This document shows, one piece after another, positions 20,941 to 32,461 of a DNA stretch of 64,000 nucleotides. Every line of letters begins with the position of its first letter. Position 1 is the stretch's first letter. The notes below the pieces were generated by a model. It saw nothing but the letters and a program-made list of their open reading frames with translations, was not told the origin of the DNA and searched no databases. Source of the stretch: Phytophthora quininea (Eukaryota > Oomycota > Peronosporomycetes > Peronosporales > Peronosporaceae); contig JAAVTG010000531.1 of assembly GCA_011947345.1 (NCBI GenBank), positions 248,001 to 312,000 of the forward strand. The letters are read 5' to 3'. The translations under genes and the position numbers were made by a program.

Positions 20941-21644
20941 ATGTCTCGGCGTTCATCTGCGGCTGGAAAAATGCCACAGCCTCCAGGCAGTAAAGGCGTC
21001 GAACTATCGCGTTCTGCTAGACCACCACACTTGTCGGGATCCACCTCCAAAGCGCCTCGAACAAGAAAATCTTTTCATTTCGATGACAACAACGCGAGGT
21101 ATTAGATGATCGTCGTAGACGTATATGTTTTCTAACATCGTTCCACGGCCCTCACACTTCTGATAGGGAGACTGAACCGGCAACTGACGAAGACGGCCAA
21201 CGTGGTGGGTCCACTGAGCTCGAAAGAATTCAAAATTTGGACACTGTGGAGCGCCAGGCAATCGACATGCTGAAAACAATCACCAAACGAAGCGAAAAGA
21301 ACCATCAAAGGTGTCGTGTTCAATTCTTGGGGATGAAAGGCAGTTTGGAGTAATGTGAATTTGTATATTGATTGTATCGACAGATACGGGTCTTTTCGTG
21401 GCATCATGTCCGGAAAAAATAAGCAGATCGATGAGCTGCATGCATCGTAAGTTTTTTTTTTGGTAGATTGGAATCATAGTAGTGTTTCCAGAGAACTGAC
21501 CATATTTCAATCAGATACAAAGACTTGGCCCGACAAACTGCAGGACTGGAAGCGTTGTGCAACATGGATATGGATGAAAAGACTTTGGAAGAGCTTTTCC
21601 AGAGCATTCCTGTCGAGCAGCGTTTGCTTCACTTCACTAGCTGA
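20941..21644 (+). CDS. Small coiled-coil protein, function unknown
   Basis: Four exons (20941-21098, 21167-21310, 21384-21446, 21515-21644) join in frame to exactly 165 codons with the stop, all with GT-AG borders. The product (164 residues) starts MSRRSSAAGKMPQPP and has a basic N-terminus. Two helices follow with heptad-like spacing: RQAIDMLKTITKRSEKN and KNKQIDELHASYKDLARQTA. It ends MDEKTLEELFQSIPVEQRLL. No named domain is recognised. The clean exon structure, with no frame break in four exons, argues for a real gene. It shares a 78-bp divergent promoter region with the coiled-coil gene to its left, which may indicate co-regulation. Confidence 0.68.
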
Positions 21645-21679
21645 TGGACCGAATAAACCTAGCTAATCTTGTCGCCATT

Positions 21680-24557
21680 TTAAACATCCACAACCGCATC
21701 TTCACGGTCGTGGGGTAGGCGAGATGGCAGTTTGTCTTTGAAAACCTGGTCCAGAGTTAAGCCCGTTGCAAACGCGTGGAGCATGTTCGAATTTTCTACC
21801 AGCTCGCCAACGTTGGTCTCTGTTTCCCAGTGACTTTTCCATTCCTTCCCCATAGATATCCACTGTCGTTTGCTCCAAATCGTTTTGAGTGTGTTGGTGT
21901 TGTCATTGGCCTCCAGCGCTTTGGGTTTTCCAACACTCAAATCGGGAAGAAATGTTGGATCAGTTTCTGCCGGTTCACAATTTTGTAGCTGCACTTCGCT
22001 TATGTCTACTGGATTGCTGTTTCGCACAAACCCCAGCACGTCCTTCGATGGCCGAACCACAGTTTTCGCGAATAATTTCAGTCGCAACAACGGCAATAAA
22101 GCATGTTGCGGATATGCCATGGACGGCAAAGATGGAATGATGCATTTCCCAGGGAGAATATCACCGAGAGGAGGCGTGCAAGTCACAAAACTGAACAAGC
22201 GGGATCCGAAAATGTGCATCAGTGGACGAGAGTCGGATACTAGCATGTAAAACAACTTTGGATTCTCGAAATCGCACATTGATTCCGAGTCGAACGGATA
22301 TTTCCGCTCCTTGAATGTCAAGATGTCCTCCATGAATTGAGCAACAGCTTCGTCACTCAAAGCCAAGATCCTGGACGGATTCCGTGTTGCGGAAGCAGCA
22401 CAAAACCAACTCCGAAAATATTGCTTTGCGTATTTTCCGATTGAAAGCCATTGGAGCGATGGTTGATGTCTGGCGAAAAAGGGATGCTGGAGGTTATAGT
22501 TAAATGTGTAGCTCAACACCATCAGCGGTTGATCGTACATCTTCCACATGTTGTTGACCGTTCGCATCAAGAAGCGCACTTGCTCCACAGATCTGCCCCC
22601 GCCTGTCGTGTCTTCCCAGTCTGACAATATGATTCCGTATTGCTGCCTCATTCTTCCAAGTTGATAGAAAACGTCAGATAATGAGAATGTTGCCGCATAG
22701 GTACTGTTCATCATTTTGTACGTTTCCTTGAGCGGCGACATCAATTCGCTCAGGGCTACCACATTTTCCCAAAACTCGACGCTCTGAATCGTTTGTATAG
22801 CTGCTCCAGTCAACCCGCATTCAGCTAACTCACCCGCCGTATTTCCAGCGCTATCTTTTCTCGGGTTTGCATTGCTTGGTTTAGTTGTGAGGTCCTCCGC
22901 GTCCGAGGTAGCTTGCACAACCTTTGAAGATATTATCTTGATCATATCTTCATACTGACGAACAGAATCAATAGCTTCAATGAATGAGTACCAATCCGAG
23001 TAAGTCGGTCCACGAAGTACAGCATCGGGGTCGCCGCATTCACGGCGTAAAACGTTTAGCACGCGGTGATTGGAGAAAATCCGAACAAGCTCAATAACCT
23101 CCCCATCGTTTCCGTAGACCTGCCCGACGCTGTCAAGATAATACCCAACAGAACTTGCAGCAAGTGTGAAAAGCACGGTAATACCGGCATAGCCGAACTA
23201 GTCCAGTCACTTAAGCTAACGGCAAGACGAGAAGCTGTATATCCCAATACTGTATCAGCGACGATGTTTATCACGTGAATACACTCCTCACGCAGGGTCG
23301 TCAAGATCGTCTTGATTTTCTCCGCAAGCGACTCTGATGAAGTGTCCTCAATTCCCATGTCGATGAGTTCCCAGACAGTGGACTCCCCAAGTGCGTTAAC
23401 GAGGGAAAACAGCACAAAGCTAGAGCGTGGGCACTTGGCTTTCCACCAACTCACTGCCAAAGTAACGCCGACCTGTTCATCTTTCATCTTCAAAATCTGT
23501 TTTTCATGTGAAGTTTCGCCAACTGCCTGAAGAATAGCAGCATTTTGCGGATCAACCTTCGAATATCGCCCATCAAATGTCCGCGCAGACTGCTCCGTAA
23601 GAATCCAATCCCATGGAAGTCCCATTGAAACCGTGGACGAGACTATCCATTTTTGCAATGCAGCTTGGCTAACTTCGTTGGTTGCAGGTTCATGTGTGTG
23701 TCGGTGCACAAGCGTACCGGCCTTGGAGGTTCCCGATTTTTTGCGGCATCTCGAACTCGAGGTTTTGAAGATGCATTCAGTTTCCTTTGATACTTTTGAG
23801 AAGTGAAATTTTCTTCCAAGCTGATCGGCTTGGCTGGGGCGTTATTTGCATTCCCCTCCGAAGATAGCGCGGGTAATTGCAAAGGCATAAAATCTTCAAC
23901 CCCAGCAGAGTGTTGAGCATGACTCTTCTCAGTATCTTCCGCAGCAGCAGGTGTGGACGGCTTATCTACCGTTCCACCGCTTCGCTCTTCATTTTTCCGC
24001 GCCTTTTTCTTAGCAGGCGAAGCTTCATGTAGTAAAATGTCAACGCTGCGACTCTGCGACTGGTGTTTCTTGTTGAAATTGGCTGCATCTTTCTGTGCAC
24101 ACAGCAATTTTAACTGCGTCACCACCTCGGCAGGACAGTAAATGCATTTTTGCAGATGGCGAATCATGTTCCCCGAGACGCCTCTGACCGCCACTGGGTC
24201 CACCCCACTGTCCGTACAGAATTTGCAGTACGCGTTGTGGTGGAAGCGGTTCCTCTTCTCCCCGCGGACAAAGTACTGCCAGGCTGGGTGGCTAGGTCTG
24301 CCCAGCTTCTTTTCCTCCGTCTCCGTGTGTTTGGCCACTATATCTTGCGTACTGGGCACGTCCTGGTCGAACATCCCGTGGGACGCAACGTCAGAGGCCG
24401 TAGCTGTGTCTCCAGCAGCTCCTTCGGTCTCCATAGGGATCAACGGCGCGCCTCCAGTGTAGCTCGACAGGTCGAAGAGCGCGCCGCTGGTGGCGACGTC
24501 GGCCGCCTCGTCGCTCTTGCTCTCCGCGTCCATCCAGGAGCGACTGGCGCTGGACAT
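21680..24557 (-). CDS. BED zinc-finger, hAT-transposase-like protein
   Basis: Single exon of about 959 codons once two one-base losses (near 23705 and in the C-run near 23103) are allowed for. Near residue 95 is a BED-type zinc finger: WQYFVRGEKRNRFHHNAYCK, FC, later HLQKCIYC. Further on is the hAT/DUF659-like RNase H core: SFVLFSLVNALGESTVWELI, CFSHLLQVLLG, then a helical insertion and LSELMSPLKETYKMMNS. In hAT transposases the core cuts DNA; here the usual catalytic acidic residues cannot be verified and no terminal inverted repeats were noticed around it. It sits between conserved genes, so it could be a domesticated transposase-derived regulator. No nonsense codon is seen over 2.9 kb. Confidence 0.68.
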
Positions 24558-24730
24558 CGACTGCAGAACAGCATGAGGTTAGTGCAGTGCGCGTGCGGAA
24601 TCGGGAAACTTCAACTCACGGAGGCAATCACTCCTGCTTGGCGCCACGCGCGTAAATACTAGCTTTGAATGGCTCGTAAAAACTGGAGGAAGGTTGTACC
24701 CAAATTCGTACCCTTTTATTTTTCGCTGTG

Positions 24731-26034
24731 ATGCCGGACTCGGACCGGGAGGTGGTGCGGGCCTCGGCGCCGGGCAAGTTGCTGCTGTTCGGAGAGCACG
24801 CAGTGGTCTACGGCTGCCCGGCAGTGGCGGCGGCGCTCTCGGACCTACGTATCAACGCGGAAATCGTGCGTACATTTTTTCTGCGGAATTAACTATTTTT
24901 TGACTGACTGGCATCGTGCGGCTGCTGTGTCCCTAGACGCGCATTCCTGTTGCAGCGAGCACTGAGCCGACCATCGAGTTTTCGTGCAAAGACATCAAAT
25001 CTACGCTGGATAAGACGCCTCTGCGACGCGTATACGCGGTCTCGGAGCTGCGGAAAGTGGTGGAAGGGCTAGAGGACGAGGTCTACTATGTGCCAACGCC
25101 GTCGCAAACGGTCATGACCCGTATCGAGGAGATCTTGGAGGAGGAAACCCCTGAAGACTGCAAGGCCATGAAAGTGCCTCTCTTCTTGTGCTGCGCGCTG
25201 CTCCGCTCGTCCGGTTTCCTAGATGGGTAGGTGTTGTGCATTTTGGCGCGACCTTGAGTGCAGTTTTCTAACGTTATTCTTGCCTGGCGGTGATTTTCGT
25301 AGATCACGCGGAGGACTTCGTGTTGTGGCGTCAACGAGTAATCTACCCATCGGAGCAGGGTTGGGGTCGTCGGCTGCCGTGTCTGTTGCTTTGTCTGGGG
25401 CGTTCGCAAAGCTGTCGGACAGTCCACGCAAGCAGGAGCTCGCCTTTATTAACAAGTACGCATTTGCTGCCGAGGTGATCTTGCACGGCGCACCTTCAGG
25501 AGCAGACAATACCGTATCGTGCTTTGGGGGACCATAATCTTCCAGAAGAAGCCGGAGCCATCGTTCCGCAGCGTTCACTGCCAACTCAACCGTTTCCGTT
25601 TCCTGTTGGTCAACACATGTGTGCCAAGAATGACGAAAGAACAAGTGAGCAATGTCCGAAAACTGTACGATGCCAACCCTGACAAGGTGCAGCAACAATT
25701 CGACACGATTCACGAGATTGTCGAGAAATTTGTTTTGCTCAGCGAACGGAAGATCCTGTCTGAGGAAGTTCTTGGCCAGCAGGTTGAGCAAAACCACAAG
25801 ATCCTCAACGATCTCGCAGTGGGTCACCACCGCATCGATGAAGTAGTGCGCATCTGCAAACAGTTTAATGGTGCCACAAAGCTAACTGGGGCTGGAGGCG
25901 GCGGATGCACGATCTCGCTATTACCGCGCAGTTTAAGCAACGATGATTTAGAAAAGCTGGTTGCTCAACTGCAAGCAAAAGAGTTTGAATGCTTCACCAG
26001 CTCCATTGGAGGACCAGGATTAGTTCGTGCTTAG
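24731..26034 (+). CDS. Mevalonate kinase
   Basis: Three exons (24731-24865, 24937-25226, 25303-26034) give 385 residues if one G is restored in the G-run at 25526-25530. It is a GHMP kinase. The N-terminus [20 protein letters not shown] contains the mevalonate-kinase HAVVYG box. The ATP loop is [17 protein letters not shown]. The third motif is [15 protein letters not shown], and [14 protein letters not shown] fits the known KVPRSTK block. HGAPSGADN corresponds to the conserved PSGxDN segment, which contains the catalytic aspartate. The enzyme phosphorylates mevalonate with ATP to 5-phosphomevalonate in the isoprenoid and sterol precursor pathway, in the cytosol or peroxisome. Confidence 0.9.
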
Positions 26035-26202
26035 ACAGTTTAGAAGTGGAAGTATGAGCATCTTGAAGGAAAGTTAATTTTGTTTTTGTATTTGAATTCT
26101 CACTTGCCAGAGATTGCATTTCCGGTTGGGAATGTTGCTTGCCGTTTTGACCTTCATCTTCCGACAGCATGGAGAATATTTTTCTGCAACCTCCTTTACT
26201 GA

Positions 26203-26799
26203 ATGTTTCTATTATTAACGGAATGCTGTCGCGTCCGACTTTGTCGTCCAGGATTCGGGGAAATACCAGGTCCTGTAATCAGTGACAATAATGTAAACCG
26301 TCGACAGCTTCTCCACATCCGCGAGCATTTCACTTCCAATGCAAGCTTGAGTGGGCCCACAATGAATGTCATGGCTCTTGCATACAACGACGCCAATCCG
26401 CTTTCTGCCACGGGTGAGCAAAAAGTGAAACTTTCCATTTCCGTGAACACATTTCCCAACGACGTTTTCCTCGGCTCGAATTTGAACTTCGCCGTTGAAC
26501 AGTGCACTCACACAGACATTAATGCTAGTGTGTCCGTTAAGGTACCGGTATCGAAGTTGCCTTTTTGCTACTTCATTCAACTCTTTCCATTACCTTCTGC
26601 AAGACAAACTCCACCACTCAACGTAGGAGAACATCACAATCATCGCGAGATGAACAACCCACAACAACCATGCGCTCCACCTCTTCCTCCGGCGCCAGCA
26701 TACATGTACTCTGGACAAACGTTATCCAAACGACTGGAAAATTTCGATTTTTTATGGCTTATAAAACAAGGCGTAGCAGTGCCGCACCCACAGCCATAA
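26203..26799 (+). CDS. Hypothetical protein overlapping MCUR1-like gene end
   Basis: A 198-codon frame, MFLLLTECCRVRLCRP onward. Its middle is rich in beta-prone residues (KVKLSISVNTFPNDVFL, INASVSVKVPVSKLPF), then a Pro-rich stretch. It overlaps the last 41 bases of the convergent MCUR1-like gene. Two minus-strand frames are open over the same bases, so strand choice is uncertain. No family is recognised. An exon of a larger gene is possible, since a splice-acceptor-like sequence precedes LLHIREHF. Confidence 0.3.
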   Translation: MFLLLTECCRVRLCRPGFGEIPGPVISDNNVNRRQLLHIREHFTSNASLSGPTMNVMALAYNDANPLSATGEQKVKLSISVNTFPNDVFLGSNLNFAVEQCTHTDINASVSVKVPVSKLPFCYFIQLFPLPSARQTPPLNVGEHHNHREMNNPQQPCAPPLPPAPAYMYSGQTLSKRLENFDFLWLIKQGVAVPHPQP

Positions 26800-27674
26800 T
26801 CGTACCGGCGAAACCCACCGCGTATTGTAGCATGCGCTTCTCCACCTTTTCCATCGACAGACGCAACTCGTTCAAGGTTTCGTCCTCGGCTTGCTTTTGC
26901 AGCAGGAACTTTTTTCCAGCTCTGCTATTTCCATGCGGATTTTGTCAAAGTCGATCTTCTCGAGCATCCGGATGTCCTGTTTGAGAGTATTGAAGTCGCG
27001 CTCAAGCAGTTCACGGGAGTGACGCTGTGCGATATCTGTTACACACAAAATTGTCAGCCATAGAAAACTCCACAGCATTTACTTCGAAGCTTACCAAACT
27101 TCAGCGTCGAGTTGAACACTCGCTCAGACAATTCGGCTTTCAATTCCACATGCTCCGACTTAGTCGCAAGCTGCATCAAATGGGGAAGCAAAGAATAAAA
27201 ATTCCAGTTAGCAGGTATCGCCTAGACTACCTACTGCATTATTCGTACAATGCGCGATTGGGCTTCTAGCGAGTCCGCCATGGCGTCCTTCATCACTTGT
27301 AATATCGCTTCTGACTGCTCAACAGAGAAACCTGCACCAAAAATACTGATGTCAATAAAAAAATCAATCTGCTTTAAAATGTTCTGCTTCTGTTAACCTT
27401 TTCCCTGCAGGCTTTTGACGACGTTATGTGTGTCGAAGTGCAAAGGTGTGTCGCTGCTGGCGGTGGATAAGCAACGCCGACTCACGGCTACTTGTGATTG
27501 TTGAAGCGACGACCGTCCGATCTGCGGTGCTGGGGCTGCCGATCTGCTGCCGAGTGGCGCGCACGGACCTGCTGCATGAGCTTTCTGCAGTTGGGGGATG
27601 CTGGCGAGACCGCGGACTTGCTGCAGCACGAGCGCCCGCTGAGCTGGCAAAGCCACTGCAGCTCGAGCAAGCAT
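26759..27674 (-). CDS. MCUR1/CCDC90-like mitochondrial coiled-coil protein
   Basis: Four exons (27674-27398, 27331-27235, 27170-27095, 27035-26759) give about 242 residues when two one-base losses are allowed (end of exon 2, and the T-run near 26910). The N-terminus (MLARAAVALPAQRALVLQQ, RRCLSTASSD) is an arginine-rich mitochondrial targeting sequence. The body matches the DUF1640/CCDC90 family: FDTHNVVKSLQGKGF, SEAILQVMKDAM, ATKSEHVELKAELSERVF, LEKIDFDKIRMEIAELEKK, ELRLSMEKVEKRM. The C-terminal membrane helix is QYAVGFAGTIMAVGAALL. Relatives act in the mitochondrial inner membrane as scaffolds for the calcium uniporter or proline metabolism. The function here is inferred from the family. Confidence 0.8.
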
Positions 27675-27954
27675 CTTGCGTTCTGGAAGTTTTATGACAG
27701 ATTATGTTTGCGCAAAAACACCACCACAAGAATGTTTGCATGGCAAGTTGCCCTTGCACTTGCATGCTCACAGGTCTCGGAGGAAATTCTTACAGTATGT
27801 CATTTCTGTCATTGTTTTCTTCATTGTTACTCATAAGGTATCCGTTAACCGAGCGACGTTCACCTGCTGCAACTATGTAGCAGAAGATGCAGCAAGCAAA
27901 TTGAAGGTATAGCACTCCTTCACGCTGACCGGCCACCCAATCTACCTCAATGAC

Positions 27955-29087
27955 TTAATGGTAACCAGACACCTCCTGGAAGTGACCACCGGGGTTGAAC
28001 TTGAGCAGGAAGTTGGGCGCCTCCTTCTCCAGCTTGGACGGCTCCACGCCGAGCTCCCGAAGACCGGGAAGGTCCGACGTCTTGACTTCGTTGAGACTCA
28101 TACGCGTGGCCCAGTCGTGCGTGAACTTGGGGTCCGGGAACTGCTCGGCGAAGTAGCCGATGGCCTGCGCCACGGGCAGCGGCAGGTTGATCAGACTCGG
28201 GTTGCGCTTGGTAATGTCAAACACATAGTCGGCCAGCTCCTTGTATGTGAACTCCTCATCGCCCACGAGCTCGAACGTCTTGCCGTTGATGGTGTCGTCC
28301 TGACTGATGTGGTAGATGGCCTTGGCCACGTCGTTCACGAACACGGGCTGGATCACTGCGTCTCCGTTGTTCACGACCGGCACGCCGCCGTAGTTGAGGC
28401 GGTTGCCCATCCACACGAGCAGTCTGTCCTCGGGGCCAAACATGTTGGACGGTCGCACAATGTTCACGTCCGGGAAGGCCTTACGGACCGCCACCTCACC
28501 ACGGTACTTCGAGGCAGCCCACTCGGACGGCGAGTTGGGCTGCGCCAGCAGCGACGACACGTGCACCATGCGAGGCACGCCGGCCTCCTTGGTCACCTCG
28601 GCGATGGTGCGAGCCACATCCACGTGCACGTCGTCGTACGAGTAGTTGATCCACCAGGGCAGGATGTGCTTGGTCTGGTAGTGCTTGCCGATGAGGTTAA
28701 TGACGATGTCTGCGCCCTCAACAGCCTCGAAGATCGAGTCGCGGTCGCGCGGGTGGAACGGGTGCTGCGCCACGTTGCCCAGCTCGGCCGACACACGCAG
28801 ATGCGACACCTCCGATTCATCTCCGCGGTACGGCAGCACGTATCCGTTTCCGTTCAGGCCTGGGTATGCAATAAATAACATATAATAACACGTTAAATAA
28901 ATAATAATAATAAATGGCGTGGACCGCCGGGACAGAAGACTTGTTGAAGGAACGCACCCAAGTGCGCGCAGACGTAGCGGCCCAGGAAGCCCGTGGAGCC
29001 GAAGACCGCGGCCGTGATGCCGTTGCCGTTGGAGCGGCCGATCGGGTGGCGCAGCGCCGCCTTGGCCACAGGAGAGAGCGCCGACAT
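27955..29087 (-). CDS. NDUFA9: NADH:ubiquinone oxidoreductase 39-kDa subunit, NDUFA9-like
   Basis: Two exons (29087-28958 and 28859-27955) join to 344 codons with no frame break. The Rossmann fold opens with [20 protein letters not shown] (TGxxGxxG nucleotide-binding loop). Diagnostic NDUFA9 features follow: [44 protein letters not shown] and [15 protein letters not shown]. The classical SDR Tyr-xxx-Lys pair is present only in degenerate form ([10 protein letters not shown]), as usual for this non-catalytic accessory subunit, which stabilises the membrane-matrix arm junction of mitochondrial complex I. Start [12 protein letters not shown]; targeting sequence is short. Confidence 0.88.
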
Positions 29088-29437
29088 GCTGCAGACACCG
29101 CAGTCGGATCAAAGCTGTAGGGGGCTCGAATATGTGCGGCCATAGGAGCTCGTATGATCGATAGCTGTTTTATGCTATATAGTAAGTTGAGACTATTTTT
29201 GGCGAAGACTAATTTTAGACTTGACTTCGCTATGCCTTAGCTTTTCTTACCGGATTATTCCCGCTGCGCCTCATCTTGACCAGCACTGAGCTTGCTGTCC
29301 CATAATCCGCTCGTCGTCGTAGAGGAGCTCTGCGCAACGATAGACAACCACTCTCCCGCTCCCTCCGCAAGCGTCAGCTCAGCGGTAACAGCAGCCTCTT
29401 CCTGGACCTCTCGGAGTCGGAGACAACAGACGCAGAG

Positions 29438-30972
29438 ATGAAGCTCGTGGGCAAGAAGGAGCAGGCGTACGCGTCGCTGGACATGGAGTCGCCCCACGTG
29501 TCGCCCGTGCGTCGCAGCAACTCCAACCTGAACAACGTGCAGCTGTCGCCCTCGGGGGCCTCCACCATCTCCATCAGCTCCGAGAGCAGCAGCCAGTTCC
29601 ACGAGCGGCGGCGCAACGACGACAACGACCGACCCTTCTACAACTCGGTGGCCAGCGATATCTTGTCCGCGCTTGATGGGCCAGTTAGGCAGCTGGCCTT
29701 TGAAGTGAAAGGCGCTGCTAGCGACAGGGTGAGTGGGCTATTGTGCTTCGATATGGGTCCAAGTACTAATTATTTTGTGTTTTGTTTCAGGATGGCAGCG
29801 GCGTGTTATCTATTGACGTGGTTTCAAGCTGTGCTGATCCCGTTCTTCCTAGCAATTTTCTTAATGTGAGTGGCGAATTTATTCTGTTGGGAGAATATGC
29901 TGACTGATTTTTATTATTATTTGTTTAGGTATCTTGTGGACCCGCTGGTTGAAATCATCGACGTGTCGCCCAAGTATTTCCTTTGTGTCTGCACATCACG
30001 CGGACGTCATGCCCGTCGGAAGTCGCGTGGTTGCTCGCGCGCGTTTGCATCCCTGGTTGCAGTGAGCTTGGTGTGCGTGTTTTTCGGACTGCTGGGCTAC
30101 ATTACCGTGCTGTCGGTCCATGCGTTGGACACGAGCGCTTACCAGACCGGGTACAACCATCTTATTGCCGGCGTTGAAAAGGTCCTTGACCAGATTGGAC
30201 TGCCGGTCAACATTACGACAACTTTGCACGACAATGTGGACAAGTTGGCACGAATTGTGATCACCGAGACCATGGACTTGCTGTCGGTTATGTTCGTGAC
30301 CATCATCTACCTAACATACTTCCTGTGCACGCGGACACGTGCAAGTGATGCTGGAGGCGTGTGGTCTAAGATTGACCACGATATCCAGCGCTTCGTGACG
30401 CTCAAGTGCTTCTTGTCGCTCTTTGTGGCATTGCTGGTCACGATCGTGTATGTGACACTGAATGTGGGCCTTGCCATTGTTTGGGAATGCTGACGTTCAT
30501 TCTGAACTGGATCCCTAACGTCGGAGCTATGATCGCGTCTGTAGCCCCCATTTGCATCATTGCAATCACGCCAGGAGACCTGATGAACCCCATGGAGAAG
30601 TTTTTGGCGATGGTACTGCCCATGTGCTTTCACATGTTCGTGGGTAACTTCGTGGAGCCTAAAGTTTTCGGCCGAAAACTGGAGATCGACCCTGTGGTTG
30701 TGATACTGTCGCTTTCGGCTTGGGGGCTGCTTTGGGGCGTCGTGGGCATGATGCTGTCAGTGCCACTTACTGCTGCGGCCAAAATTATGCTCAGCCACCT
30801 CAAAATCTGGCCAGAGGTGGTAGCTTTATTGGAGGGAACGTACTTTACTCGGTTTGGGAACAAGGCTCCTGGCTACAAGAAAGAGGAAGACGACAAAGAA
30901 GATTTTGAAACAATGGAGGTGCGGACAGAGAGTGAGAAGGAGCGCGCGAATGGCGGGCATATGCGGGCATAA
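29438..30972 (+). CDS. AI-2E family (TqsA/PerM-like) membrane transporter
   Basis: Three exons (29438-29728, 29791-29865, 29929-30972) encode about 470 residues. A Ser/Arg-rich cytosolic N-terminus (SPVRRSNSNLNNVQLSPSG) precedes the transporter domain PF01594: AVLIPFFLAIFLMYLVDPLV, LVAVSLVCVFFGLLGYI, LLSVMFVTIIYLTYFL, LFVALLVTIVYVTLNVGLA, ILNWIPNVGAMIASVAPIC, NFVEPKVFGRKLEIDP and LSAWGLLWGVVGMMLSVPL. Bacterial relatives export autoinducer-2 or act as Na+/H+ antiporters; the substrate in oomycetes is unknown. Frame breaks by one base occur at the first splice junction (extra G in GGG near 29727) and at a G-run near 30483. The C-terminal tail is acidic. Confidence 0.82.
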
Positions 30973-31030
30973 CATGGCATTATGAACAGGTAGCTGCACT
31001 TTTGACTTTCATGGTTGTGTTGTATTATGT

Positions 31031-31969
31031 TTATGGCAAATGCCAAAAAGCCCCGAGGGCTAGAACTGCAAAGCTAAACGCAGATATTGGCCGAGTGGCG
31101 TGAGATGGATCGTGCAAGCACTTGCACTTGGTTGCTGCTGCTTCGCCGTACTCTTCCTGGCAGAGTTTTTCATCTACAATTTCAACGGGATAGCTCTCGT
31201 AATTGGGCGGCTTCCCAGCGCGGTTGTCATTGAGAAACATGAGAACGCCATCGCACGTGTGTCGAGAGGAGTTGCAAGGTACATCGTTGAAACCTGGTGG
31301 TGTGTTATTAGCACCACAAGCCGAGTCGGAGCAGTACCACGTGGTCGTTGTAGGGTCAAGACACACATACTGCTGATCTTGACAGTCTGGCCATATTTTT
31401 GTGGAACGACAGGAGAATTTGGCGAGCAGGGCAAATTTCGATCGTTGGGGACCGTTAGCCCGCAGTCCGCGAACTGCTCGGGCGCCATGTTCAACGCCAC
31501 ACTCGAGCAGATCTTGACCGACTTGGTGCTTGCGTTGTAGAAATTCGAGTCCAGCGGCGTTGTAAAATGCGTGGGCTCAGTTGGATCGCACGAGTAGCAA
31601 AACGCTAACGACAGGAAGCGCTTGGCAGTATTCTGGAATTTGTCACAGGCCGGCCCGGCCTCGATCAGCGCTAGAAACTTGCCGTTGATGTCTGTGTCGT
31701 GAGCCGGCAGGCAGCAGCTCTTGGAGTTGTACCAGTTGCAGAACGCCAGCGGCTGAATATTCTACAAGAGAAGCAGCAGCAATAGCACGAGGGTCAGCAC
31801 ATTCACATTTCGCCAGCTGTACGGTACCAGCAATTCATCAATTGGTGCTCACCTTCTTCGGTGGATCTTGCAAACATTCGCACGAGCCATCGCCATCAGC
31901 CGATGCACCAATAGCAGCCGACAGGAAGAGCATGACCCAGAGGTTGATGAAAACAGCGCCGCCATGCAT
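31031..31969 (-). CDS. Secreted cysteine-rich folate-receptor-like protein, possibly GPI-anchored
   Basis: Two exons (31969-31853 and 31761-31031) give 282 residues when one base is restored in the T-run at 31396-31400. The N-terminus MHGGAVFINLWVMLFLSAA is a clear signal peptide. The mature part has some 16 cysteines, with AFCNWYNSKSCCLPAHD and FLSLAFCYSCDP reproducing the CC...C...C.YEC pattern of folate-receptor-like domains. The C-terminus (ISAFSFAVLALGAFWHLP) is a short hydrophobic tail with no charged end, as in GPI-anchored proteins. An extracellular, membrane-tethered role is inferred; ligand unknown. No RxLR motif is present. Confidence 0.68.
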
Positions 31970-32461
31970 GCCGTACTGTTCCTAAAGGAAGAGTCGCTAT
32001 CGAGGGCCATTTCGGCCCGCCTCGCACTTCGACCGTTGCAACGGATCAGTTGGTAAAATCTGGAGTAATCTTTTCGGATTTTCTTGATTCCACCGCCTTG
32101 AAACATGTTTTGGGGCCGTTTTCTAGCCGAATGCCAAGTAATCTGTCGCCTCACGACGTGCCGCATGATCGGTTCTTGTCGATGTGGGGGCTGTGGCAAC
32201 TCGGCGGCAAGGCGCGCCAAGCATCGTAGAGCACGAGCCTCTCTTCCTGAAGTGTGCTGCAGTAATCAGTCCACCCTTCAAGAAATCAGTTGTTTTCTCT
32301 CCACGAATCAGCGACCGTTATTTCTTTTTTTATCCAATCACGTCAATATTAGAAATTTTTCTGTCTAAATTTCCGAATTCGAGTCACCTCTCTTCCGAGT
32401 CTCACGCTCCACATTTTCAATCTCGACTGGTCACTCTTCGTCCTGAACTTCTTTGTCAGCC
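31970..32461. other. Divergent intergenic region
   Basis: A 490-bp promoter region between the cysteine-rich protein and the DnaJ gene, AT-rich near 32310-32370. A TCATTTTTC-type initiator is not clearly seen. No gene is supported. Confidence 0.4.

Noticed and set aside
31031..31969. RxLR or CRN effector
   Set aside because: A signal peptide is present but no RxLR, EER or LFLAK motif. The cysteine pattern fits a receptor-like domain instead.
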